A stretch of 64,000 nt of DNA. Origin: DASVVT01 sp036386415. Lineage in GTDB: Bacteria; Acidobacteriota; Blastocatellia; Pyrinomonadales; Pyrinomonadaceae. Below the pieces are notes generated by a model. It ran no database searches, had not been told where the DNA came from, and saw nothing but the letters and a program-made list of their open reading frames with translations. The translations under genes were made by a program, and so were the position numbers. This document shows, one piece after another, positions 25,210 through 33,479 of the stretch (position 1 is its first letter; each line of letters begins with the position of its first letter). Location of the stretch: NCBI GenBank assembly GCA_036386415.1, contig DASVVT010000088.1, positions 62,001 through 126,000 of the forward strand, given 5' to 3'.

Positions 25210-25590
25210 CTACGCGCCATTGCCTTCGCGCCCGATCAATCGCTCCACGGTGTCGATCAGTTCCTTGCCCTTGAAAGGCTTCGAGAGGTAGGCGTCGAAG
25301 CCCGCCGCCATGGCGCGCTCGCGCGTCGGGTCGGCGAAGGCCGTGACGGCGATGCAGGGCACGCGGCGCGTGCGCTCATCTGCACGCAGCTCTTCGAGCA
25401 CGCCCCAGCCGTCAAGGATCGGCATCGAGAGATCGAGCAGAATAAGATCGGGCGGCTCCGTCTGCGCCATCAGGACGCACTCGCGCCCGTTGCGCGCCTC
25501 GCGTATACGGTAGCCGATCACTTCCAGCATGAGACGCAACAACTCCCGATTGTCATCGTAATCGTCTGCGATGAGAATACTGGCAGGCAT
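25210..25590 (-). CDS. Single-domain CheY-like response regulator
   Basis: A protein of 126 residues consisting of one receiver domain. The acidic pair is in LIADDYDDN, the phospho-acceptor Asp in LLDLSMP (about residue 53), the conserved Thr in CIAVTAF and the Lys in YLSKPFKG, so the site is complete. There is no output domain, so it acts by protein contact. No kinase gene is adjacent. The first gene of a two-gene unit with the 96-residue protein. Confidence 0.93.
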   Translation of the reverse strand: MPASILIADDYDDNRELLRLMLEVIGYRIREARNGRECVLMAQTEPPDLILLDLSMPILDGWGVLEELRADERTRRVPCIAVTAFADPTRERAMAAGFDAYLSKPFKGKELIDTVERLIGREGNGA

Positions 25591-25823
25591 CGGGCGCTTT
25601 CAGATTTCCGTATTTGAGACGAGCCCTTTAATCATAAATCTAAAATCTAAAATCGCAAATCCAAAACCGAGTTTTGTTCCCCACTTCGCAAATGAGTTGC
25701 TTGACACTCTCGTGCCCGCCCCCCATAATCCGCTAGTGGCCGTAAGTGCCTTCAATATCTTAGTAAACAGATCAAGAATGAGCATCCGAACGGGCAGTCT
25801 GAAATCCAAGATGACAAGCCGAA

Positions 25824-27248
25824 ATGGAGGATAACAAGACGGTGGTCAGCGAAGAACTGGAAAAGAGTTTGCGCGCCGAAGTGGATGGCTACATCAATTC
25901 GCGCCTGAGCGGCTTGCAAGAGGAGATTACGCGTCTCCAGAGCCAGGTCAACGAGGCGTTCACACGTCTTCTGGAACGCTCTCAAAGCGAGACGCAGACG
26001 GACGCCTCCATCGCCGTTTCCATTTCGGAGTCGATACGCGCCGCGCACGAGAGCGGCATAGAGATGGCCGCCGCAGAATCTGCGCGCACTAAAGCATCGA
26101 GCGAGATAGCGATCCTCAAAAGCGCCATCGACGACCTTGATAACCAGCGCTCGCAGGCAGACATCCTTAACACGCTCGTCAACAACGCGGCTTCGTTTGC
26201 GCCGCGCATCGTCTTCTTCGTCGTCAAGAATGAGCAGGCCGTGGGCTGGCGTGGACGCGGGCTCGAAGGGACGGTCGGCGACAACTCTGTGCGCGAGATC
26301 GTGCTGCCGCTCTCGGCTGACACGCCGCTCTCTGATGTCATCAAATCGCGCGCCACCTGGAGCGGCACGCCGGGGGCGAATGCCGAAGACCATCTGCTCT
26401 TGAGTAAGCTCGGCTCCGAACCGCCGCAGCGCATGGTCGCCGTTCCGCTCATCGCGCGCGGCAAGGCTGTCGCCGTCCTCTACGCGGATTCCGCCGCGCT
26501 CGAATCGGATGCGATCAACCTTGAGGCTCTGGAAACGCTCGTCCGCGTGGCGGGCATGAGCGTCGAGCTGCTGTCGGTGACGCGCCCCGCTCCCTCTTCG
26601 CGCCCGGCGCGCGTCGAGGCTGAAGCTCCCGCGCCGCCTCAAACAGCACCGCAAACAGACGAGACGATGCAGGCGACCCCTTCGGCGGCGACGGGCGAAG
26701 AGGAAGCGCGCAGCGCGACGCAGGAGCAGCCGGAGGAGGCGGCTCAGCCCGTCGAGGCGGAAGCCCCGAAGACAGCGCCTGCGCCGGAAGAGTCAGCCCC
26801 TGCTGCTGCTACCCCTCCTCCGGTCGCCACAGGAGAAGCAGGCTTCGCCGCCGAAAGCGTGCCGCCGACAGCCGCCGCCTCGTCATCTCAATTTTCCGCC
26901 CCGCTGGGGACGGCCAGGCGCTATGGCAGCAGCGATGCGGAGTTGCCCGTTGACGTGAGCGACGAAGAGCGTCGGCTTCACAACGACGCGCGCCGCTTCG
27001 CGCGCCTACTGGTCTCCGAGATCAAGCTTTACAACGAGCAGAAGGTGAAAGAGGGGCGCTCGCAGGGCAACATCTACGAGCGGCTGCGCGAAGATATAGA
27101 CCGCTCGCGCCAGATGTACGACAAGCGCGTCGCCCCGCCCGTCGCCGCCCGCTACGACTACTTCCACCAGGAGCTCGTCAACACGCTCGCCGAAGGCGAC
27201 CCGTCAAAATTAGGTGACACCTATCCAGGCGCAACTGTTTCGGCGTAA
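25824..27248 (+). CDS. GAF-domain protein with coiled-coil N-terminus and Ala/Pro-rich linker
   Basis: A protein of 474 residues. Residues 1-110 are predicted coiled coil (LEKSLRAEVDGYINSRLSGL and following). A GAF-like domain follows at about 110-250 (LVNNAASFAPRIVFFVVKNE, MVAVPLIARGKAVAVLYAD). A Glu/Ala/Pro-rich linker covers about 255-365. A conserved-looking helical C-terminus (SDEERRLHNDARRFARLLVS, then IYERLREDIDRSRQMYDKR) ends the chain. The start may be the ATG at 25824 or a GTG at 25842, because GGAGG lies between them. It is cytosolic and may sense or scaffold. The repeat-bounded transglycosylase follows. Confidence 0.75.
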   Translation: MEDNKTVVSEELEKSLRAEVDGYINSRLSGLQEEITRLQSQVNEAFTRLLERSQSETQTDASIAVSISESIRAAHESGIEMAAAESARTKASSEIAILKSAIDDLDNQRSQADILNTLVNNAASFAPRIVFFVVKNEQAVGWRGRGLEGTVGDNSVREIVLPLSADTPLSDVIKSRATWSGTPGANAEDHLLLSKLGSEPPQRMVAVPLIARGKAVAVLYADSAALESDAINLEALETLVRVAGMSVELLSVTRPAPSSRPARVEAEAPAPPQTAPQTDETMQATPSAATGEEEARSATQEQPEEAAQPVEAEAPKTAPAPEESAPAAATPPPVATGEAGFAAESVPPTAAASSSQFSAPLGTARRYGSSDAELPVDVSDEERRLHNDARRFARLLVSEIKLYNEQKVKEGRSQGNIYERLREDIDRSRQMYDKRVAPPVAARYDYFHQELVNTLAEGDPSKLGDTYPGATVSA

Positions 27249-27250
27249 AC

Positions 27251-27330
27251 GAGAAGTGGCAAGTGGCAAGTGACTGGAGTGACAAGTGAGCAGCAAGACC
27301 GACCTTTAACTTGTCACTCGTCACTTGTCT
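27251..27330. repeat. Hairpin element, AAGTGGC/AAGTGAC-arm family (family G)
   Basis: Left arm AAGTGGCAAGTGGCAAGTGAC heptamers, noted by unit AAGTGGC; right arm AACTTGTCACTCGTCACTTG. It lies between the GAF gene and the transglycosylase and leaves the latter's ribosome site intact. Confidence 0.8.
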
Positions 27331-27354
27331 TTTTTTTAAGAGGAGAAGATTGTC

Positions 27355-29697
27355 TTGAGCTTTAACTTTCGCAAGCATCGCCTGACGTTAATCATCGTCG
27401 GCCTGACGGTCGTCATCGGTGCGTCGATAGCGCCGTTTATGAGCGCGAGTTGCAGCACGCGGCAGGGGACACCGGGCGAGCAGAAGGCTCTCGAACAGTT
27501 GCGCGCGATGACGCGAGGCGGCGTGCTGCCTGCGGAAGATGCGGTCGCGCGAATAGAGTCCGAATTTCCGAACACGAAGGCGGCGGGGATCGCCCGCCTT
27601 GTGCGCGCGCGGATCAAGTTAAGAGCGAACGATTTTAATGGCGCGGCACAGCTTCTCGACGCCAGGGTTATAGGCGAGCGTACGGCGCTCGGCGACTATG
27701 CGCTGCTGATGCGCGCGCGCGCCCTGGAGCAACTGGGTCGTCGCACGGAGGCGCGCGCCGCCTACGAGCAACTGGCGCGTGATTATCCGTCCTCGCTCCG
27801 CGCGCGCGATGCCAGCCTGCGCGATGCCGAGATGGTCATGCAGGACGGCCAGGCGTCGGCTGTGCCCGCTCTCTTAAAAGACCTGTCGGCGAAAGGGGAC
27901 GCAGGTGCGCTGCTGCTCACAGCTCGCGCCTACGAGCAGACATCTGATCCGACGCGCGCCCTTGCCGCTTACCGTCGCATCTATTTTTACGCCCCCGCAG
28001 CGGCAGAGAGCGCCGACGCCGCAACGGCGATCAACAGACTGAGCTCCACGACAGCGCCCGCGACGGCTGAAGAAGCCACGGCACGCGCCGATAAGCTTTA
28101 CGAGGCGAAGCGGTACGCGGATGCCGCCGCCGCCTACGCGGATGCCTTCGCGCGCTTTCCGGCGGCGGCCAGCGCGCAGAATCAACTGCGTCGCGGCATC
28201 GCGGCCACCAGTGCCAAGCGGCTGCCGGATGCGGTCGCGGCTCTCAACAGCGTGCCCTCATCTGCGGGTGAAGTGCGCGCCGAGGCGCTCTATTATCTGG
28301 CTCAGGCTTACGCCACGGCGCGGCAATGGGAGATGGCGCGCACCGTCACGGAAGAGATGCGCCGCTCCTTCCCGCAAAGCTCGTTTACCCCGCGCGCCAT
28401 CACGAGTGCAGGGGTAGCAGCCCGTGATGCGAAGAATCAGGGCCAAGCTTCCCAATTCTTTCGCGCGGCCATGAACTCCTATCCGAGCATGGTGGAGGTC
28501 GCGCAGGCGCAGTTCGAACTGGCATGGCTCAGTCATGAGGCGAAGAACTATCAGGAATCCTCGCGCCTCTTAACAGAGCACCTGGCGATCTATGCGGATA
28601 AGAACACGGATAATCGCGGGCGCGCAGGCTACTGGGCGGCGCGCGATTCGGAACGCGCCGGAAAACTCGCAGAGGCGCGCGCCCTTTATGAAGCGATGCA
28701 GGGGCGTTACGGCGCTAACTGGTACGGCTATCTCTCGCAGCAGCGCCTCGACACGATGAAGCGCAATGGTAGTAACGCGCCGCGCGCCGATTTCGCTCCC
28801 GACTCGATGGTGGGACGCGCCGTCGCCAACCTGCAAATCGTCACGGTCGCAGAAGAGACTGCCGGAGCGAATGAGCAGGAACGGATCACGAAGGCAGACC
28901 AGCTCAGCAATGCGGGCATAGATGATTGGGCTATGGAGGAGTTGAACGTGGCGGCTGCAGTCGCGCCAGCCAGCCCGCGCGTCAATCTTCAACTGGCGCG
29001 CATCTTTCGCTCGCGCGAAGAGAACCTGAACGCCTTCAACGCGCTCAAGCGCAGCTACCCGGACTACTCGCAGATGAAGCCGGAAGAGCTGACGAAGGAT
29101 GAGTGGGATGTCTTTTACCCGCTCGCCTACTGGGACATTATCCAACAGGAGGCGCGCGCCCGTCGGCTCGACCCGCATCAGGTCGCCGGTCTCATCCGCC
29201 AGGAATCTGTCTTTGATCCGCGTGCGCGCTCATCGGCGAGAGCATACGGCCTGATGCAGTTGCTTGTGCCGACAGGCGCGATTGTCGCACGCAAATACGG
29301 CATCCAGCGCGACGTCACGGAGCAATCGCTCTACGAGCCGCGACTCAACATTCAGCTCGGCACGGGCTACATGCGGGATCAGTTCGACAAATACGGTCGC
29401 ATCGAGTATGTCGCCGCCGCCTACAATGCAGGCCCGGGAAGGGTCGTGCAATGGCGCGCCTCCCTGCCACTGGAAATGGACGAGTGGGCCGAAGCTATCC
29501 CTTTCAAAGAGACGCGCCTCTATGTGCAGGGCGTCGTGCGCAACACCTTACAGTACGAGCGGCTCTATGACGACAACGGGCAGTTTCGCGCAGAGGTCGG
29601 CTCAAGCCCCATCTATCCAACCTCCAACGCGGCGCAGAGCGGCGCAAACTCAACAGTGCGCACGCGCCGCATCACGGGCAATGAAAAGGAGGAGTGA
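27355..29697 (+). CDS. Lytic murein transglycosylase with TPR-like superhelix (Slt type)
   Basis: A protein of 780 residues that cleaves peptidoglycan glycan strands. The N-terminus (HRLTLIIVGLTVVIGASIAP, then FMSASCS) is a signal peptide or lipoprotein signal. Residues about 45-600 are TPR-like helical repeats. The C-terminal SLT domain has the catalytic Glu in GLIRQESVFDP, ARAYGLMQLLVPTG and AAYNAGPGRVVQW. The start codon is TTG at 27355, supported by AGGAGAAG six or seven bases upstream. The domain order matches soluble Slt70-like enzymes. It should act in the periplasm. Confidence 0.93.
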   Translation: MSFNFRKHRLTLIIVGLTVVIGASIAPFMSASCSTRQGTPGEQKALEQLRAMTRGGVLPAEDAVARIESEFPNTKAAGIARLVRARIKLRANDFNGAAQLLDARVIGERTALGDYALLMRARALEQLGRRTEARAAYEQLARDYPSSLRARDASLRDAEMVMQDGQASAVPALLKDLSAKGDAGALLLTARAYEQTSDPTRALAAYRRIYFYAPAAAESADAATAINRLSSTTAPATAEEATARADKLYEAKRYADAAAAYADAFARFPAAASAQNQLRRGIAATSAKRLPDAVAALNSVPSSAGEVRAEALYYLAQAYATARQWEMARTVTEEMRRSFPQSSFTPRAITSAGVAARDAKNQGQASQFFRAAMNSYPSMVEVAQAQFELAWLSHEAKNYQESSRLLTEHLAIYADKNTDNRGRAGYWAARDSERAGKLAEARALYEAMQGRYGANWYGYLSQQRLDTMKRNGSNAPRADFAPDSMVGRAVANLQIVTVAEETAGANEQERITKADQLSNAGIDDWAMEELNVAAAVAPASPRVNLQLARIFRSREENLNAFNALKRSYPDYSQMKPEELTKDEWDVFYPLAYWDIIQQEARARRLDPHQVAGLIRQESVFDPRARSSARAYGLMQLLVPTGAIVARKYGIQRDVTEQSLYEPRLNIQLGTGYMRDQFDKYGRIEYVAAAYNAGPGRVVQWRASLPLEMDEWAEAIPFKETRLYVQGVVRNTLQYERLYDDNGQFRAEVGSSPIYPTSNAAQSGANSTVRTRRITGNEKEE

Positions 29698-29700
29698 ATA

Positions 29701-29838
29701 ATAGTAGACAGTAGACAGTAGCCAGTAGAAAGAAAGCGCATGACGCTCTGTCATCTACTCTGATAAAAGGCTCAGCACGAAAACGCATCGACGGCTTTTC
29801 TTTTCTACTGACTACTGTCTACTGTCTCCTGTCTACTG
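29701..29838. repeat. Hairpin element, family A, inverted core
   Basis: AGTAGAC arms. Core with GACGCTCTGTCATCTACT and GCATCGACGGCTTTTCTTTT, in the same orientation as the 24.8-kb copy. It begins three bases after the transglycosylase stop and ends eight bases before the next ATG. Confidence 0.85.
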
Positions 29839-29845
29839 CTTTATT

Positions 29846-30799
29846 ATGCGGACTTACATCTATTCAAAGCCCCTGCTAGTGCTCACCGCGCTCTTCGTTT
29901 TAGTTTCGGCGAGTGTGTTGGATGTGCACGCGCAGAGACGAAAAAGCCGAGCGGCCAATTCCTCTCAGGCCAAATCCCTCACGGTTCGCACGGAGGCCGG
30001 GGCCGTCGTCTGGCTCGATGAAGTCAGGCGCGGTGTGACGGATGCCTCGGGCAAGCTCACGCTCTCGAACGTCTCGTCAGGCCGCCACACGCTGCGCGTG
30101 CGTGCGAGCGGTTTTAAAGAATCGACGACACCACTGCCTGCAACACGGCGCAGCGAGATTGTGATCAAGCTCGCGCGGACGACGGATGAAGCGGAACTAA
30201 CGTTTCAGCAGGCGGAAAGCGCACGCGAGAAGGCGCGTGATGAAGAGGCGCGCAAGGCGGCGGCGGCGCTCTACAATCGCGCGCTTGAGCTGCGGCCAAG
30301 GTTTCCGGCGGCGCGTGTCGGCCTCGCGCGCGTTCTGCTTGACCTGAACGACTACAAGAATGCCCTGGCACAGATAGATGAAGCGCGCGCGTTGCGCCCC
30401 GTCTACCCGGAGGCGTCGGCGGTCGAAGGGCGCATCCTGCGCGAGAATGCCGATGCGGACGGCGCAATCCAAGCCTTCGAGCGCGCCATACGCGAGGCGC
30501 GCGGATTTCAGCCCGAAGCGCATACGGGGCTCGCGCTGGTCTTTGAAGATAAAGGAAGGAACGAGGAGGCTGTGGCGGAGTTTCGCAAAGCCATCGCGCA
30601 GCTCTCCGATACAGAGCCTTTGTTGTACCAACTGCTCGGCGCGCTCTACGAGAAGATGGAGAACTACAAAGAGGCCGTCGCCGCTTACGAGAAGTTTTTA
30701 GAGCTTGCGCCGGACAGCAATCTAGCGCCCGCCGTTCGCTCCGTCCTAGACCAGCTCCGGCGTCAGGCCGCCGAGCAAGAGGGAGCCTCACAGGGCTGA
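29846..30799 (+). CDS. Exported protein with carboxypeptidase-regulatory-like and TPR domains
   Basis: A protein of 317 residues. The signal peptide is at about 1-30 (LLVLTALFVLVSASVLDVHA). A small beta-sandwich of the CarboxypepD-reg/PEGA type follows (TEAGAVVWLDEVRRGVTDAS, SGRHTLRVRASGF). TPRs occupy about residues 115-300 (AAALYNRALELRPRFPAARV, EAVAAYEKFLELAPDS). It is periplasmic and probably a scaffold. It follows the lytic transglycosylase in the same direction, which may hint at a cell-envelope role (inference). Confidence 0.82.
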   Translation: MRTYIYSKPLLVLTALFVLVSASVLDVHAQRRKSRAANSSQAKSLTVRTEAGAVVWLDEVRRGVTDASGKLTLSNVSSGRHTLRVRASGFKESTTPLPATRRSEIVIKLARTTDEAELTFQQAESAREKARDEEARKAAAALYNRALELRPRFPAARVGLARVLLDLNDYKNALAQIDEARALRPVYPEASAVEGRILRENADADGAIQAFERAIREARGFQPEAHTGLALVFEDKGRNEEAVAEFRKAIAQLSDTEPLLYQLLGALYEKMENYKEAVAAYEKFLELAPDSNLAPAVRSVLDQLRRQAAEQEGASQG

Positions 30800-30803
30800 G
30801 ATG

Positions 30804-30885
30804 GGATTGCGGATTGCGGAATGCGGATTAAAAAAGCAACGATGCCTGTTCTTCAATCCGCAATCCGAAATCCGCATTCCGCAAT
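30804..30885. repeat. Hairpin element, GCGGATT-arm family (family D)
   Basis: Left arm ATTGCGGATTGCGGAATGCG, right arm inverted. The loop is short (AAAAAAGCAACGATGCCTGTTCTTC) and resembles a trimmed core. It lies between convergent genes. Confidence 0.85.
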
Positions 30886-30886
30886 G

Positions 30887-31753
30887 TCAAACTTCCTCGT
30901 TATCGAGTATTTCCCTGGCCGTTAAAAGGTCTTTCCGGTGCTCCTCTGTGAGAACGGGGTAGCTCAAATCCAGTGACTTAAGCTTGGCGACGATGATGTC
31001 TGCGACCGCCGCGCGTGTGAACCATTTGTTATCGGCGGGGATGATGTGCCAGGGCGCCCACTCTGTGCTGGTGTGATTGAAAGCATCCTCGAACGCCTCC
31101 ATGTACTGATCCCAGAAGGCGCGCTCTTTGACGTCGTTGAGAGAAAATTTCCAGTTCTTCTCCGGCGTCGTGATCCGTTTGAGAAACCTTCGCTTCTGCT
31201 CCTCTTTCGAGACGTGCAGAAAGAATTTGAGCACGATGATGCCGTTTCTGACCAGATAGCGCTCGAAGTCGTTGATCTCCTCAAACCGCTTCTTCCAGAT
31301 ATTTTCTTTCGCCTCGGGAGGAAGCCGCTGCGCGCTGAGAATGCCGGGATGCACGCGCACCACGAGCACCTCTTCATAATATGAGCGATTGAAGATGCCG
31401 ATTCGTCCGCGCTCAGGAAGCGCCTTCATGGTACGCCAGAGATAGTCGTGATCGATCTCTTCTGCCGAAGGGCCGCGAAAGGAGTAGACCTGGCACCCCT
31501 GCGGGTTGACCCCCGACATGACATACTTGATGACACCGTCTTTGCCCGCCGCATCCATCGCCTGGAAAATAATCAACAGGGCGTAGGTGTCCTGCGCGTA
31601 GAGAATGTCCTGGAGCTCAGCCAGCCTGACAACATCCTCTCGCAGCTCGCTGAGCGCGTCCTCTTTGTGCTTAAACTCTCCTGTGAAGCCGGGGTCGTAA
31701 TCCTTGAGCTGAATTTTCTTGCCCGGCGGCACGATGAAATGATCGTGATTCAT
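30887..31753 (-). CDS. ppk2: Polyphosphate kinase 2 family protein (polyP:nucleotide phosphotransferase)
   Basis: A protein of 288 residues that moves phosphate between polyphosphate and nucleotides. Walker A is QAMDAAGKDGVI, Walker B and lid are GIFNRSYYEEVLVVRVHP, and IKYVMSGVNPQGCQVYSF is typical of the family. The N-terminus (PPGKKIQLKDYDPGFTGEFK) matches the single-domain PPK2 type. The preferred nucleotide (AMP, ADP or both) cannot be told by eye. It is cytosolic. It is transcribed on its own between a family-D hairpin and a spacer. Confidence 0.92.
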   Translation of the reverse strand: MNHDHFIVPPGKKIQLKDYDPGFTGEFKHKEDALSELREDVVRLAELQDILYAQDTYALLIIFQAMDAAGKDGVIKYVMSGVNPQGCQVYSFRGPSAEEIDHDYLWRTMKALPERGRIGIFNRSYYEEVLVVRVHPGILSAQRLPPEAKENIWKKRFEEINDFERYLVRNGIIVLKFFLHVSKEEQKRRFLKRITTPEKNWKFSLNDVKERAFWDQYMEAFEDAFNHTSTEWAPWHIIPADNKWFTRAAVADIIVAKLKSLDLSYPVLTEEHRKDLLTAREILDNEEV

Positions 31754-32064
31754 AAACTCCTCTCGTGGCAGCTTGAAGATTGATACTGAAGTAACGTTCT
31801 ACGGCGCGGCCAGGACGGCCTCCTGCGCTTCGGGGAAATGCGCCTCATCTCCGGCGACCGCAGCAGCGACCGGCACATCTTCTGCGACGGCGACTCTGGC
31901 TGACATGCTCGCTCTATTTGCCGTCAAATCTTGCATCGCCCTTTACTCCTTATGTGGCGGCGACAGGTGGGTATATCTGATGGCCTGCGGAAAGCCGGTG
32001 CGGCGATCCCCGTTCAGGATGAATGGCTTTTAAGCTATGTCAGGCATGGAAGTCAACTGTGAAT
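31754..32064. other. Spacer between PPK2 and the KASIII gene
   Basis: About 310 bases with no gene I can support. A short plus-strand frame starts EVTFYGAART, which resembles the beginning of metallo-beta-lactamase/beta-CASP RNases, but similarity stops at once. It could be the relic of such a gene or chance. Confidence 0.4.
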
Positions 32065-33069
32065 TCAGGCGCGGCAGAGGCCAGCGCCCCAGGTGAAGCC
32101 TGCGCCGAAGGCCGGGAGCAAGAGGTGGTCGCCCGGTTGGATGCGACCTGAACGGCGCAGCGTGTCGAGCGCGATACCCATCGAGGCCGAAGAGGTATTG
32201 CCGTATTCTTCGAGCACGGAGACGACGCCTCCCTCGCCGGTGGGAAAGCGCAGAGAGCGTGCCACCTGTGCCAGCAGATTCGCGTTGGCCTGGTGTGGAA
32301 CCATCCAGCGCACGTCACTCACCGCAAGGTTGTTGCGCTCAAGAACGGTCTGGCACGCGGCGACGATCTTTCTTGAAGCTTGCAGAATCACGGACTGCCC
32401 CACCATGCGCGCCGTGTAGTCGCTCATAAACTCTTCGCCAGCGTGCGTGCGCGCTGTGCCGTACTCCGTGCCAGGGCAGCGTATGCCCAGATCGTCAACG
32501 TATGTGCCGTCGGTGGCGAGATGAAGGTCTATGATCTCCAGAGCGCGCGCGCCGCTTTCGGCTGAGACGAGCAGGGCGGACGCGCCGTCGCCAAAGAGCA
32601 TGGAGGTCGTGCCCGATGCGGGCGAGAGATCGAGCCATGCGGATTGAATCTCGGCGAGACAGATGGCGACGTGTCGAGCCGCGCCCGAAGTGACGAGCGC
32701 GCGTGCCAGTTGCAGAGCGTAAAGCGCGTTGCAGCAGGTGGCGCGAATATCCAGGCAGGGAATCTCATTAAGGCCAAGCGTCTTCTGCACAGCAGGGGCG
32801 CTGCCCGGTATGAAGCGGTCGGGCGTCATCGTGCCGAAGAGCAGGTAGTCCACGTCTGCCGCCGCAAGCTGAGCATCTTCGAGCGCGACTTGCAGCGCGG
32901 CTGAGGCCAACTGGCTGGTCGTCATGCCCGTGGCGGCCCAGCGGCGACGGCGTATGCCGGAGGACTTGAAAATCTGTTCGGGTTCGAGGCCGAGTCTTTC
33001 AGCAATCTCTTCGTTGCTGACCGTGCCGTCGGGGACGGCCATGCCAGAACCTGTGATGTAAGCTTTCAC
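32065..33069 (-). CDS. 3-Oxoacyl-ACP synthase III-like (KASIII/FabH family) enzyme
   Basis: A thiolase-fold condensing enzyme of 334 residues. The Cys-His-Asn triad is visible: Cys112 in DIRATCCNALYAL, His in VPHQANANLL and Asn in EYGNTSSASMG. The terminal FGAGFTWGAGL is also family-like. It lies 6 bases downstream of an acyl carrier protein gene in the same transcript as SGNH and MBOAT genes. That setting suggests it makes a dedicated acyl group for O-acylation and is not the housekeeping FabH (inference). The FabH start motif MKAYITGSGMAVPDGTVSNEE is intact. The primer substrate is unknown. Confidence 0.9.
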   Translation of the reverse strand: MKAYITGSGMAVPDGTVSNEEIAERLGLEPEQIFKSSGIRRRRWAATGMTTSQLASAALQVALEDAQLAAADVDYLLFGTMTPDRFIPGSAPAVQKTLGLNEIPCLDIRATCCNALYALQLARALVTSGAARHVAICLAEIQSAWLDLSPASGTTSMLFGDGASALLVSAESGARALEIIDLHLATDGTYVDDLGIRCPGTEYGTARTHAGEEFMSDYTARMVGQSVILQASRKIVAACQTVLERNNLAVSDVRWMVPHQANANLLAQVARSLRFPTGEGGVVSVLEEYGNTSSASMGIALDTLRRSGRIQPGDHLLLPAFGAGFTWGAGLCRA

Positions 33070-33075
33070 CCTGGT

Positions 33076-33318
33076 TCAACCCTTATGCGCCTGGACGTAG
33101 CTCTCGACCGCTTCGATGGTCTCAAAGTTGGCGGGGTTCACGTCCGAGTCGGGAATCCTGATGCCGCACTCCTGTTCGAGCACGGTCACGAAATCGACGA
33201 GCGCGAAGCTATCGAGCACGCCCATCTTGAAAAGATTATCGCCCGCGCGAGGCTGCTCCGCCCCGTTCGATTGCGCGCTCTCGTTAAGAAAATCGATCAC
33301 ACCCTGTGGTAACGCCAT
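33076..33318 (-). CDS. Acyl carrier protein
   Basis: About 80 residues. The phosphopantetheine serine is in GVLDSFALVDF (Ser37), where LDSF replaces the usual DSL. The C-terminal FETIEAVESYVQAH is standard helix IV. I chose the ATG at 33318 over the GTG at 33327 because AAGGGG lies about nine bases before it. It is too different from a typical AcpP to be the main fatty-acid carrier (inference). It is coupled to the KASIII gene by a 6-base gap. Confidence 0.88.
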   Translation of the reverse strand: MALPQGVIDFLNESAQSNGAEQPRAGDNLFKMGVLDSFALVDFVTVLEQECGIRIPDSDVNPANFETIEAVESYVQAHKG

Positions 33319-33334
33319 GATGTACACCCCTTAA

Positions 33335-33479
33335 AAGTAGACAGTAGACAGTAGTCAGTAGTCAGTAGAAAAGAAAAGCAGTTGATGCTTATGGTACTGC
33401 TCATCATACCTCACAGTAGATAGCCAGAGCGTCAAGACGCGCCGCCTTTTCTCTACTGACTACTGTCTACTGACTACTG
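33335..33479. repeat. Hairpin element, family A, direct core
   Basis: AGTAGAC/AGTAGTC arms. Core starts AAAAGCAGTTGATGC, in the orientation of the 8.7-kb copy. The right arm contains the SGNH gene's last codons (AGT AGT CAG) and TAG stop. Confidence 0.85.

Noticed and set aside
25606..25675. AAATCTA-type tandem units before the GAF gene as another hairpin element
   Set aside because: Only a left arm is visible. No convincing inverted partner was found.
31773..32033. Plus-strand frame beginning EVTFYGAART, like the start of metallo-beta-lactamase/beta-CASP RNases
   Set aside because: The likeness ends after about ten residues, the start would be TTG without a ribosome site, and the rest has no metal motifs.
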